NCBI GenBank assembly: GCA_028284775.1
Contig: JANQRB010000053.1
Span: forward strand, 1-64,000
Length of the DNA stretch: 64,000 nucleotides
Direction of reading: 5' to 3'
DNA from: Candidatus Kapaibacterium sp.
Lineage (GTDB): Bacteria > Bacteroidota > Ignavibacteria > Kapaibacteriales > UBA7675
In this document: one piece after another, positions 44,539 to 52,350 of the stretch
Layout of the letters: the number at the start of each line of letters is the position of its first letter
Numbering within the stretch: the first letter of the stretch is position 1
Made by a program: the position numbers and the translations under genes
The notes under the pieces: model-generated
Told to the model about the DNA's origin: nothing
Databases searched by the model: none
The model's input: only the letters and a program-made list of their open reading frames with translations

Positions 44539-46470
44539 CTATGCTACCTGCTGAGCGCCAGGGGTGCTAAGCCCGGCAAAGAGTGCCAGCGCCTCGTTAA
44601 GCGGCAGCAAACCTTTATTGCCCACCGTATGTTCGCGTAGTGAAACGCTGTCCGCCTCGACTTCCTTCTGACCGATCACAAGGGCGAAAGGAATCTTCTG
44701 CTGTTCCGATTCGGCGATTTTGCGGGAGATTTTTTCGTTGCGCAGATCCAGCTCTACCCGGTAGCCAAGCGCGCGCAGACGATCATTTAGAGATTGGGCA
44801 TAATTGTGTTGGTCGCCGCCGATGGGGAGAATGCTGATCTGAACCGGCGCCAGCCAGAAGGGAAAATTACCGGCGAAATGCTCGATCAGAATTGAAATGA
44901 AACGTTCCATCGAACCGAAGGGCGCCCGGTGTATAATGACCGGCCGGTGCTTGGCATTGTCGGATCCGACATACTCCAGATTAAATCGCTCCGGCATGAC
45001 GTAGTCGATCTGCACTGTGCCGAGTTGCCATTTCCGGCCGATTGCATCGCGGACGACAAAGTCGATTTTAGGACCGTAAAATGCCGCTTCGCCCTCATCG
45101 ATTCCATAGTCGAGCTGCATCTCGTCGGCGACTTCTTTCAACACCTGTTGCGCATGGTCCCACAAAGCGATTTCGCCGCCGTACTTTTCCTCGTTATCGT
45201 CTCGAAACGACAGTCGGGTGCTTGCCTCCAGTCCAAAGGTGCCGAAAACGTAGGTGACGAGCTCCACCACGCTCTTCAGTTCGTTTTTGACATCTTCCTG
45301 CGTGCAATAGATGTGCGCGTCGTCTACGGTGAATCCTCGCGTCCGCGATATACCGTTGAGCTCCCCGGACTGTTCGTAGCGGTAGACATTGCCGAATTCC
45401 GACAGGCGCAGCGGCAGATCGCGATAACTGCGCGGTTTACTCGAATAGATCATGTGGTGATGGGGACAATTCATCGGCTTGAGCAGGTATTCATCGTCAT
45501 CGACTGCAATCGGAGAATACTGGGAATCGGCATAGTAGGGGTAATGGCCGGAGGTCTTATACAAATCCAGATGACCGATGTGCGGCGTCAGCACTTCGTG
45601 ATAGCCGCGCTTTGCCTGTTCGCTTCGCAGAAAATTTTCCAGCGTCCGCCGCAGCACCGTACCATTAGGTAACCACAGAGGCAGCCCCGAGCCTACTTCT
45701 TGCGTAATGGTAAATATTTCCAGCTGTTTGCCCAACTTCCGGTGATCACGCCGCTCGGCCTCTTCACGACGATGCAGATCTTCCTCAAGCATCTGCTTTT
45801 TGGGATAAGAAACGCCATACAGACGTGTCAGCATCTCACGATCTGAATCACCGCGCCAGTAGGCACCGGCGACCGATAAGATCTTGGCGTATTTGATCGC
45901 AGCGGTAGAGGGTACATGGGTGCCGCGGCACAGGTCGCTAAACTCGCCCTGGCGATAGAAAGTAATCTGTTCGCCCTTAAATTCATCTAGCAGCTCCAGC
46001 TTGAATTTGTTGTCGCGTTCACGGTAATATGTAACCGCATCTTCCCAGGCAATCTCGATTCGTTCGAACCGAGCATTCGCTTTCGCAAGCTCTTTCATTT
46101 TTTGTTCGATGGCGGGGAAGTCTTCGGGCGTAATCTTTTTGCCCTCCGGCAAATCGATATCGTAGTAAAAGCCGTTTTCGATAGGAGGTCCGATCGTGAA
46201 TTTGACACCGGGGTAGAGCTCCTGAATCGCCTCGGCCATCAGGTGGGCAGAAGAGTGCCAGAAAATTTGGCGTCCTTCCTCATCGCTGAAAGTCAGAATG
46301 CGGACGCTGGCGTCATTGGTGATCGGGGTACTGAGGTCGAGGGTGGTATTATCGACGACAATTCCCAGCGCATTGCGAGCCAGGCCCGGTGATATGGATT
46401 CAGCAATGTGCATTCCGCTGCTGCCGGAAGGAAATTCGCGTATGTCGCCATTGGGAAAGCTTATCTTCAT
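44539..46470 (-). CDS. thrS: Threonine--tRNA ligase
   Basis: 643 residues. It charges tRNA-Thr. In order: N-terminal TGS domain (1-60), editing domain with 'HSSAHLMAEAIQ' (72-83) and the Cys/His pair 'DLCRGTHVPST', class II catalytic core with 'PMNCPHHHMIY' (zinc Cys and His), motif 2 'FGNVYRYEQSGELNGISRTRGFT', motif 3 'HRAPFGSMERF', and the anticodon-binding domain to the end. Full length. It is convergent with rho and divergent from a small unknown gene. The long upstream spacer (46471-46744, 274 nt) may contain a leader, but no T-box could be recognised. Confidence 0.98.
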   Translation of the reverse strand: MKISFPNGDIREFPSGSSGMHIAESISPGLARNALGIVVDNTTLDLSTPITNDASVRILTFSDEEGRQIFWHSSAHLMAEAIQELYPGVKFTIGPPIENGFYYDIDLPEGKKITPEDFPAIEQKMKELAKANARFERIEIAWEDAVTYYRERDNKFKLELLDEFKGEQITFYRQGEFSDLCRGTHVPSTAAIKYAKILSVAGAYWRGDSDREMLTRLYGVSYPKKQMLEEDLHRREEAERRDHRKLGKQLEIFTITQEVGSGLPLWLPNGTVLRRTLENFLRSEQAKRGYHEVLTPHIGHLDLYKTSGHYPYYADSQYSPIAVDDDEYLLKPMNCPHHHMIYSSKPRSYRDLPLRLSEFGNVYRYEQSGELNGISRTRGFTVDDAHIYCTQEDVKNELKSVVELVTYVFGTFGLEASTRLSFRDDNEEKYGGEIALWDHAQQVLKEVADEMQLDYGIDEGEAAFYGPKIDFVVRDAIGRKWQLGTVQIDYVMPERFNLEYVGSDNAKHRPVIIHRAPFGSMERFISILIEHFAGNFPFWLAPVQISILPIGGDQHNYAQSLNDRLRALGYRVELDLRNEKISRKIAESEQQKIPFALVIGQKEVEADSVSLREHTVGNKGLLPLNEALALFAGLSTPGAQQVA

Positions 46471-46744
46471 CAGGTTCTCTTCTGCTATAGATGTTCCTAA
46501 AATCCGCGTATTTTTTTATCTTGATACTTCTCTATCCGGTGTAGCGACATTGTCGACGCCGAGGATTGTCCCCCCGATCGCGTCTGCAAGACCGCGGCGA
46601 CGGATTTGCAGGCCGGACTCGCATAGAAAAGGCCGAACAGTAAAAATAATGAAAAATTCACAGAGATAGCGGGTGAAATTGCTCTTTGCTGCGCTACCGG
46701 TTTTTTCCTAGAATTTCAGACCGTATCTATTGACACAGGCAACT

Positions 46745-47185
46745 ATGGAATTTGTGTTTAGCATTGATGATATTCGCCTGATCGGCCAGACACTGGGGGG
46801 CGAGGCGAGCAGTTCCGATGATTCGTACGTTTTTCAATTGAGCAGTGAACAGTCAAGGCAATCACTTACTTTGACAATTCACAACAAAGTTCGCCTGGGC
46901 GATGACACTGAAGGCGCCTTGGTAGTGGCGCAAACACAACACGGGTATTTTGAATTGCACGATTGCAATGCCTTTATGCCATTTGAGCCTGATGAAATCA
47001 TTTTTCTCGCCGTACGGGAGAGCACGATTTCCTGCCTGGTACTCGGGAGCCAGTGTACGTGCTCGATGTTCGTCGACATACGCCGGGAGATTCTGAATTC
47101 GGATTTCGGCAAGCTCGACCCACGCGTACTTATGTCTGCGATGCAGCTTTCGCTGGCGGAGAGCGTCGTATCGGAGAATGACTAA
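46745..47185 (+). CDS. Small uncharacterised protein
   Basis: 146 residues from ATG 46745 with AGG 6 nt upstream; the frame also opens at a TTG 15 nt earlier. 'MEFVFSIDDIRLIGQTLGG' starts a mostly beta-stranded, acidic protein with three Cys (DCNAF, ISCLV, QCTCS region). No signal peptide, TM or known motif is seen and I do not recognise the family. It stands alone: thrS diverges upstream and a clear terminator follows. Codon use resembles the neighbours, so it is probably a real gene. Confidence 0.65.
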   Translation: MEFVFSIDDIRLIGQTLGGEASSSDDSYVFQLSSEQSRQSLTLTIHNKVRLGDDTEGALVVAQTQHGYFELHDCNAFMPFEPDEIIFLAVRESTISCLVLGSQCTCSMFVDIRREILNSDFGKLDPRVLMSAMQLSLAESVVSEND

Positions 47186-47197
47186 TCGCCGAAGGAC

Positions 47198-47237
47198 GCA
47201 TAAAATGGGGTGGGGACGATTTTATGCAATATTTTTG
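47198..47237 (+). terminator. Intrinsic terminator after the small unknown gene
   Basis: A 9-bp A/T-rich stem (47198-47206 with 47219-47227) and a 12-nt G-rich loop, then AATATTTTT. It starts 12 nt after the stop codon. Confidence 0.8.
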
Positions 47238-47342
47238 CGGCCGAATTGTTGTAGTTTGAAGAATTGTTTCAATCTTCCCTGCGAGCAAACACAGCAGCAT
47301 CAAGCGAATACATTACGATAGCAGAGACGTAACTTCCTGACT

Positions 47343-47768
47343 ATGTACGATATCCAGGCGTACAATTCAACATCGACGCTCCGGTTGCCACTCCGCAAGA
47401 TGCGGCGTGTGGTACAGTGCGTTATGGAAGGCGAACAGATAGCCAGCGCTGCCGTTAACGTCATAGTAGTTAATGATGTCACTATTCATGAGCTGAATAA
47501 TCGCTTTCTGAATCACGATTATGTTACGGATGTGCTTACTTTTTCCCTTGAAGAAGAAGCTATAGAGGGCGAAATTTACGTTTGTGCCCAAAGGGCCAAA
47601 CAGCAGGCAACAGAATACGGCGTATCATTTACCAATGAATTAATGCGGCTGGCTGCTCATGGCGCATTGCACTTGGCCGGATACAATGATGAATCGGACG
47701 TTCAACGTCAACAGATGAAAGAACTGGAAGATCGATATATGGACCTTGCGTCCGAAAAATTCCAGTAA
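47343..47768 (+). CDS. ybeY: rRNA maturation endoribonuclease YbeY
   Basis: 141 residues. YbeY takes part in 16S rRNA 3'-end maturation and ribosome quality control. 'NDVTIHELNNRFLNHDYVTDVLTF' (about 44-67) and the metal site 'HGALHLAGYNDESD' (106-119) identify it. Canonical YbeY uses three His in H-x3-H-x5-H; here the first two are H106 and H110 but the third position is D116. Bacteroidota homologues commonly have the same 'GYxD' form, so this supports an FCB host more than loss of activity. Followed by a DUF494 gene. Confidence 0.94.
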   Translation: MYDIQAYNSTSTLRLPLRKMRRVVQCVMEGEQIASAAVNVIVVNDVTIHELNNRFLNHDYVTDVLTFSLEEEAIEGEIYVCAQRAKQQATEYGVSFTNELMRLAAHGALHLAGYNDESDVQRQQMKELEDRYMDLASEKFQ

Positions 47769-47841
47769 TAGTTTATGCAAGGCTTAAGCGTAGTCAACTG
47801 AAGTTCCACAATTTGTCAGAGTATATGGTCGAGTAGCTACT

Positions 47842-48300
47842 ATGTATGAAAGAATAATTGAAATCATTGCATACTTAATGTCGCAACTGCAAGCTACAAG
47901 GTCTTTCGATGAAATCAATTTTGACGAGCTGAGTGACAAGGGCTATACTACTACGGAAATATCAACGGCATTTTCCTGGTTGATTGACCGGATGGAGTTT
48001 AGCGATCAGGTCATCGGCAATGATGAGATCGCGCAAAGTGACTCCTTTCGGATACTGAACGAGCGCGAATCGGCGATTATGACGAAAGAAGCTTTTGGCT
48101 ATCTGCTGCAGATGCAACAACTCGGTCTCATAACCAACGAACACGTGGAAATGGTACTCGACCGGTCGAGCCAAACCGGCGAGCAAAGCATCAGCGACTC
48201 GGAGATGAAGTCGATTATTGCTTCGGTTATCTTCAATGCTGATGCCGCGGGGCCCGCTGGCAGTCGTATGCTGCTCAACGGTACCGATACAATCCACTGA
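47842..48300 (+). CDS. smg: DUF494/Smg family protein
   Basis: 152 residues. 'MYERIIEIIAYLMSQLQ' and 'LDRMEF' style helices lead to 'ILNERESAIMTKEAFGYLLQMQQLGLI', the family core. Smg is a small helical protein usually near topA or DNA-processing genes; its function is unknown. It is cytoplasmic, with no cysteines. It lies 73 nt after ybeY and 180 nt before tRNA-Arg. Confidence 0.85.
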   Translation: MYERIIEIIAYLMSQLQATRSFDEINFDELSDKGYTTTEISTAFSWLIDRMEFSDQVIGNDEIAQSDSFRILNERESAIMTKEAFGYLLQMQQLGLITNEHVEMVLDRSSQTGEQSISDSEMKSIIASVIFNADAAGPAGSRMLLNGTDTIH

Positions 48301-48479
48301 TATGCGCCGCATCAGGCTGAGGCCCGGTGCTGAGACGTCTCGAAAGTACATTATCCGCTGCAGGCGGACGGTGCCTGACGATACGCTGCCGGAACAGTGA
48401 GGATCGTGACCAGGAGCGAATCGACCGATGAAGTTCTTTTTGAAATAAACTTCGGTTATTTTGCCGAGACTAATGGTTT

Positions 48480-48553
48480 GGCCCCGTAGTTCAGCTGGAT
48501 AGAACACAGGTTTCCTAAACCTGGTGTCGGAGGTTCGAGTCCTCTCGGGGCTG
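48480..48553 (+). tRNA. tRNA-Arg (anticodon CCT)
   Basis: Cloverleaf: acceptor GGCCCCG with CGGGGCT (48480-48486 and 48546-48552, first pair G-U), anticodon stem CAGGT/ACCTG around TTCCTAA with anticodon CCT at 48514-48516, T arm GGAGG-TTCGAGT-CCTCT, discriminator G. The 3' CCA is not encoded. It reads AGG codons. Confidence 0.96.
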
Positions 48554-48567
48554 CGAAAGTCTAGTGT

Positions 48568-48609
48568 AAGCCCTTGCAAGTCAATGAATTGCAAGGGCTT
48601 TTATTTATT
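48568..48609 (+). terminator. Intrinsic terminator of tRNA-Arg
   Basis: A perfect 12-bp stem (48568-48579 with 48589-48600), 9-nt loop, then TTATTTATT. It starts 15 nt after the tRNA. Confidence 0.92.
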
Positions 48610-49026
48610 ACGTCAGTATTGCGGTACAAGGAAGGGACTCATAAGCTGAGAGGGAGAGTAATTGCAATTAATCAGCCACATTAAAGTATCAACGGCAAAA
48701 CCGAAGTATTCGAGAGTCGTCATCCGTGAATCTTGCTTAAGTAATCACGCCATGATTAATGTGCTGTCAAAGAAAGACGAGTTGAATTGATCTGCTACTT
48801 GATTGTAAAACGATAAAAACCAATGCTGCCTTTTCACAGCCAAACTTTTACGTCATGGCTAAAGCACGTTTCCAAACCGAATGCAGGTTAATGAATCGAT
48901 GTACACTGATGCACCGGGTTTCATGATCATCAGTTGTTAGAATGAATCACGTTGTTTAACAAGTGCTGACAAAGTTCCATGAAACCGATCGTTAAAATCA
49001 GTGGGCGGATTTGAGCTGACAATACT
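48610..49026. other. Gene-free spacer, A/T-richer than its surroundings
   Basis: 417 nt between the tRNA-Arg terminator and the stop of the convergent NtrC-like gene. No supported frame, tRNA, repeat or clear terminator for the minus-strand gene is seen. The lower GC and the change from housekeeping to accessory genes make this a plausible boundary, but no integrase or direct repeat of the tRNA end was found. Confidence 0.4.
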
Positions 49027-50436
49027 CTAACGATACTCTTTTGCCTCGATCCCATACTTCCCCAGCCAATAGCGCAGGCTGCTGTGATTGGCATAGCCAA
49101 GACTGGCGGCTGCCCCGCTTATCTCGCCTCCGGCCCGCCTGAGTGCACGTCTAATAAAGTTCCTTCGAATCGCGTGCACTGTTGACTCTAAATCCTTGTC
49201 GGCATCCCACATAGCGCTGAATGGAACTGCGTCTTCCTCCGGACCATTTTCTTTGGCAAGTTGTTCTTTGACCGTTGTCGTTGAAATGGTGTCGCTTCTT
49301 TCGTGAACCGAGGCCCGCAGCAGCACAAATTCGAGCTGGCGGATATTGCCAATCCAGGCCTGGCGCTGCAGGACGCTGATCGCTTCCGGCGCAATCATAC
49401 GGCAACCCAGTTCCATGCCGGGCGGCGGCGAATTGAGAAAGGACTGTACCAGAGCCGGAATGTCTTCCGGCCGGTTGCGCAGTGGCGGAATCCTGATTAT
49501 CTCGCCGCACAGCCGATATCTGAGATCTTCACGCAGTTTTTTTTCGCGCAACGCAGCGCTAAGAGAAAGACTGGTTGCGGCCATAATACGCGCCGTGAAG
49601 CTGTGTTCGCGATTTCCGCCAAGCCGTCTGAAGCGGCGGTGTTGGATTACCTGCAGCAGGCCCGCCTGAACTCCAAGCGGCATTTCGGTGATGTCGTCGA
49701 GCAAAATGCTGCCGCTGCCTGCGAGCCGCAATAGGCCCTGCTTGTCGACTGCCCCATTGTATGCCTTAGGAGCATGGCCACACAGATCGTCTTTTAACCA
49801 GGTACGATCGCCACTGGCTTCACCGCAATTGTATATCACAAATGGTTGATCGGCGCGATTGCTCACGGCATGCATTGCCCTGGCCAGAGAAGTTTTGCCG
49901 GTGCCGGTCTCACCGATGATCATAATGTTCAAATTGCTGCGTGCGGCTATTAGGGCATCCCTGCACACGAGTGCCATGGAAGAACTCGCAGAGATAAAGC
50001 CCTGACTGGCGAGTAAACGCTGCGCTGAGCGGCCTGTCGCCTCCGTATGCTGCGTCAGTTCATGCAGCTTTTGCAGAAGCAGTGAATCCTTAAAGGGTTT
50101 GTTCAGAAAACAAAAGACCTTATCGATCCTCGCATCGAGCTCATGCCATTTTCGCTGATCTCTTGTGTCTGAGCTTATGATAATCGGTATTTGTGGTGCT
50201 ATTGCTACCAGACTGTCCCAAATTCTCATGGTCTTCAGTCGCGACCGGCCGCTGCTGCAAAAGCATTGTTCAAGTATGATGCAGAACAGGTCAGGACTGC
50301 GCGCAACGATGTCGAGAACCTCTTGGCCGCTTTTTGCACCGACAATGGTGAAGTGTTTGTTTAAGATTGGACTGTTGACAAGGGAATCGCGAACACTGTC
50401 GAGATTGTCGGCAATCAGGATACGCCTTTTGGTCAT
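49027..50436 (-). CDS. NtrC-family regulator with degenerate receiver and altered sigma-54 contact loop
   Basis: 469 residues. N-terminal receiver-like domain (1-120) retains D10 and K113 but has N11 where a second acid is usual and no Asp at the phospho-acceptor strand; the nearest acid is E56 ('FCIILEQ'). AAA+ domain (about 147-385): Walker A 'GETGTGKT' (175-182), Walker B 'ILLDDITEMP' (D247 D248 instead of DE), Arg fingers in 'REDLRYRL'. The sigma-54 contact loop GAFTGA is replaced by 'KAYNGA' (224-229). C-terminal Fis-type HTH ('AAASLGYANHSSLRYWLGKYGI', about 442-463). It therefore binds DNA and probably ATP, but phosphorylation and classical sigma-54 activation are doubtful. It lies across an 860-nt spacer from the caspase/deiminase cluster. 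Confidence 0.88.
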   Translation of the reverse strand: MTKRRILIADNLDSVRDSLVNSPILNKHFTIVGAKSGQEVLDIVARSPDLFCIILEQCFCSSGRSRLKTMRIWDSLVAIAPQIPIIISSDTRDQRKWHELDARIDKVFCFLNKPFKDSLLLQKLHELTQHTEATGRSAQRLLASQGFISASSSMALVCRDALIAARSNLNIMIIGETGTGKTSLARAMHAVSNRADQPFVIYNCGEASGDRTWLKDDLCGHAPKAYNGAVDKQGLLRLAGSGSILLDDITEMPLGVQAGLLQVIQHRRFRRLGGNREHSFTARIMAATSLSLSAALREKKLREDLRYRLCGEIIRIPPLRNRPEDIPALVQSFLNSPPPGMELGCRMIAPEAISVLQRQAWIGNIRQLEFVLLRASVHERSDTISTTTVKEQLAKENGPEEDAVPFSAMWDADKDLESTVHAIRRNFIRRALRRAGGEISGAAASLGYANHSSLRYWLGKYGIEAKEYR

Positions 50437-51300
50437 GAATTTATCTCCTTGATTTAAGATTAAACATCAACTGTAGGATGGCAGGTTTTCTCAGCCGGAA
50501 GTTTGGGGCCGAACGCTAGCGTGCTGATTTTCGCTAAAGCAGTATGTAGCCCTAAACCTTTACCTGTCCGCCGCGCAGATCAGATCCGGGTTGTCGCAAG
50601 TGCTGAAGGCTTGCTTATCGCGTTAATCTTAACTTTTCCCGTCCGGACAGCTAATGGCAGTGATGCGCAATATATCGTCCAAGTGAAGACAAATACTATC
50701 ATTGAGTGGAGTACGCCGCTGCGGCATGGCCGCTATAATCACGAAATCCTCGGGAGCTCCCTCCACATCCGGAGAAAACTCAGATGATGAAATTTTATAT
50801 CCCGACGATTCTTTTTCATCATCACCTGCGGCACAGTTGTCGTAATTGTACGTTTTCTCGGATTTTTCGAATCTTTGAAATTGGCACGAAGATTGGTCAC
50901 TGCATTCAGCGAAGACACAGATGTCAGGTCTCCGGCCGGCTGCGGCAGGAAGTGCATTCCCAATGTGAGCACATTCTTTGTCCATGAATCGAGCTGCTAT
51001 CAGTGTAGCTTGTCAATGAAAGAGCCGGCTGGTCCTGATGTTCCACCGGACGCAAACAGACTGACTCGGGCAGCAACTGCTGTTTTTTCAACTGAGTTAC
51101 TTCTAGTTTGCCTCTTTGCGAAAGAGGGGCATGAGTATTCGAATCGTCTAATGTTAAAAATCTCTTAACGTTCGGCGCTCGGTTCACGCCTCACCCTCTT
51201 AGCTTAAGGGAAGATAAATGCACAAGAAAATAATTTAATAAAACTCGAAAATGAATATCGCGGCAATGCGATCCCTCGGGAACACGACCGACAAGATGCA
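50437..51300. other. Long divergent spacer between the NtrC-like gene and the accessory cluster
   Basis: 864 nt with no gene I can support; open frames here lack ribosome sites and recognisable content. Seen: a 10-bp inverted repeat with a 21-nt loop (50783-50792 with 50814-50823), a sigma-54-like box TTGGCACG-AAGA-TTGGT at 50881-50897 on + with a mismatch at the -12 C, and a 7-bp hairpin CCTCTTT-GCG-AAAGAGG (51111-51127). Its size suggests multi-site regulation or a decayed gene. Confidence 0.45.
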
Positions 51301-51714
51301 ATGAGTATGGACAACAACAATATATTCTTTCGAGAAGTGAAGCATTATAGTCTGGCGTCGTTTCGGGTGGAATTTCACGCAGGCATCCTCAGAATCATCG
51401 ACAAATACTCGGATGAGACCGATTATGAACATAGTCTGTTTGACAATCCGATTGCTCTGAAAGTTGATGAGGGCGTAATTATAGCCGGTGCAATGGAATT
51501 TAACAAGGCCAGCGTATCATCGCTGGCGCGGCCGATGCAGCCATTCGACCTGCGCTTTCTGGAGTCGAAAAACCGCTACCTGTACATTATCGTGCGTGAC
51601 AAAACTGCTTATGGATTCGTGGATACCGGACTTGCACTGAGTCGCGTGCCCGTAAATCTGGAAATTGCCGGCAGCGATATCAAGCTATCCTGGTCACTGC
51701 CTCCGCGTGATTGA
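51301..51714 (+). CDS. Small uncharacterised protein at the start of the accessory cluster
   Basis: 137 residues; ATG 51301 has no good ribosome site, and M3 (51307) is an alternative start. The sequence is soluble, alternating in strands ('FRVEFHAGILRIIDKYSD', 'RYLYIIVRDKTAYGFVDTG', 'VPVNLEIAGSDIKLSWSLP'), with no Cys, TM or signal peptide. Not recognised. It is the first of a same-strand run reaching 61.2 kb, 87 nt before the next gene, so it may be a partner or regulator of the deiminase. Only codon use and position support it. Confidence 0.55.
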   Translation: MSMDNNNIFFREVKHYSLASFRVEFHAGILRIIDKYSDETDYEHSLFDNPIALKVDEGVIIAGAMEFNKASVSSLARPMQPFDLRFLESKNRYLYIIVRDKTAYGFVDTGLALSRVPVNLEIAGSDIKLSWSLPPRD

Positions 51715-51801
51715 TACGCGGCAACAAACTGCAAAACAATCTGCCCGTCGCATCTGGCATGCGATTACACCTGAACTTTATTCACATAAGGAGGGACATC
51801 T

Positions 51802-52320
51802 ATGTCCGTTAACTGTTCGACGATGAGCGGTACCGAAGAATACGATATCGCACTGCACACGTTTACCTTTGAGAATACCAAAGATGTGGTTGTACGTGAC
51901 TGCGCCGGCGCAGAGAAGTTTCGCTGTGATGTGAGTGCCCACCAGCTCTGTATGGATGTCAGCCAGAACGGCGGAATCTGGTCGCTGCGCCTTGGTAAGC
52001 CGGGAGACTTGCCGGTGGGTACGCCGGTGTTTATTTCCGTGCTGGATTTTGGCGAGGGCGACACCCAAGTAGTCTTCGAAAAAGCGACACTTAACAACCG
52101 CGTTATCTTCGTCGGCACGCACGATTTACGCTACGACTGCGTGGTTGGCACACCGCCGCCTGATAATGGCTATAAGCGCTATGCCTATAAACTGGACGAG
52201 TGTCGCATCAACCTCTACAAAACAGGTTCGGAATTGCGTATAGAATGCCAATGCGCCGCAAATCCCTGTGACAGTGAGGGGCATCCCGGTTTTCTGGCGA
52301 CAACAGCGCTTAAATCCTGA
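51802..52320 (+). CDS. Cysteine-rich uncharacterised protein in the accessory cluster
   Basis: 172 residues, with an excellent ribosome site (AAGGAGGG, 8 nt before ATG), so it is surely translated. It has nine Cys spread through the chain ('VNCS', 'RDCAG', 'RCDV', 'QLCMD', 'YDCV', 'DECR', 'IECQC', 'NPCDS'), mostly beta-strand prediction by eye ('VFISVLDFGEGDTQVVF'), and no signal peptide or TM. No family recognised; metal or redox binding is possible. It ends 30 nt before the predicted deiminase gene, so co-expression is likely. Confidence 0.65.
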   Translation: MSVNCSTMSGTEEYDIALHTFTFENTKDVVVRDCAGAEKFRCDVSAHQLCMDVSQNGGIWSLRLGKPGDLPVGTPVFISVLDFGEGDTQVVFEKATLNNRVIFVGTHDLRYDCVVGTPPPDNGYKRYAYKLDECRINLYKTGSELRIECQCAANPCDSEGHPGFLATTALKS

Positions 52321-52350
52321 AACGGGAATTCAATGTATGGGTGATCCACT

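Noticed and set aside
46471..46744. T-box or similar leader for thrS
   Set aside because: No T-box core (AGGGTGGNACCGCG-like) or specifier hairpin could be recognised on the minus strand.
48480..49026. Genomic-island attachment site at tRNA-Arg
   Set aside because: The accessory region starts nearby, but no integrase gene and no second copy of the tRNA 3' end was found in the window.
50503..51187. Short frames of 60-118 residues on both strands in the spacer
   Set aside because: No ribosome site, conserved motif or sensible composition; kept as non-coding.
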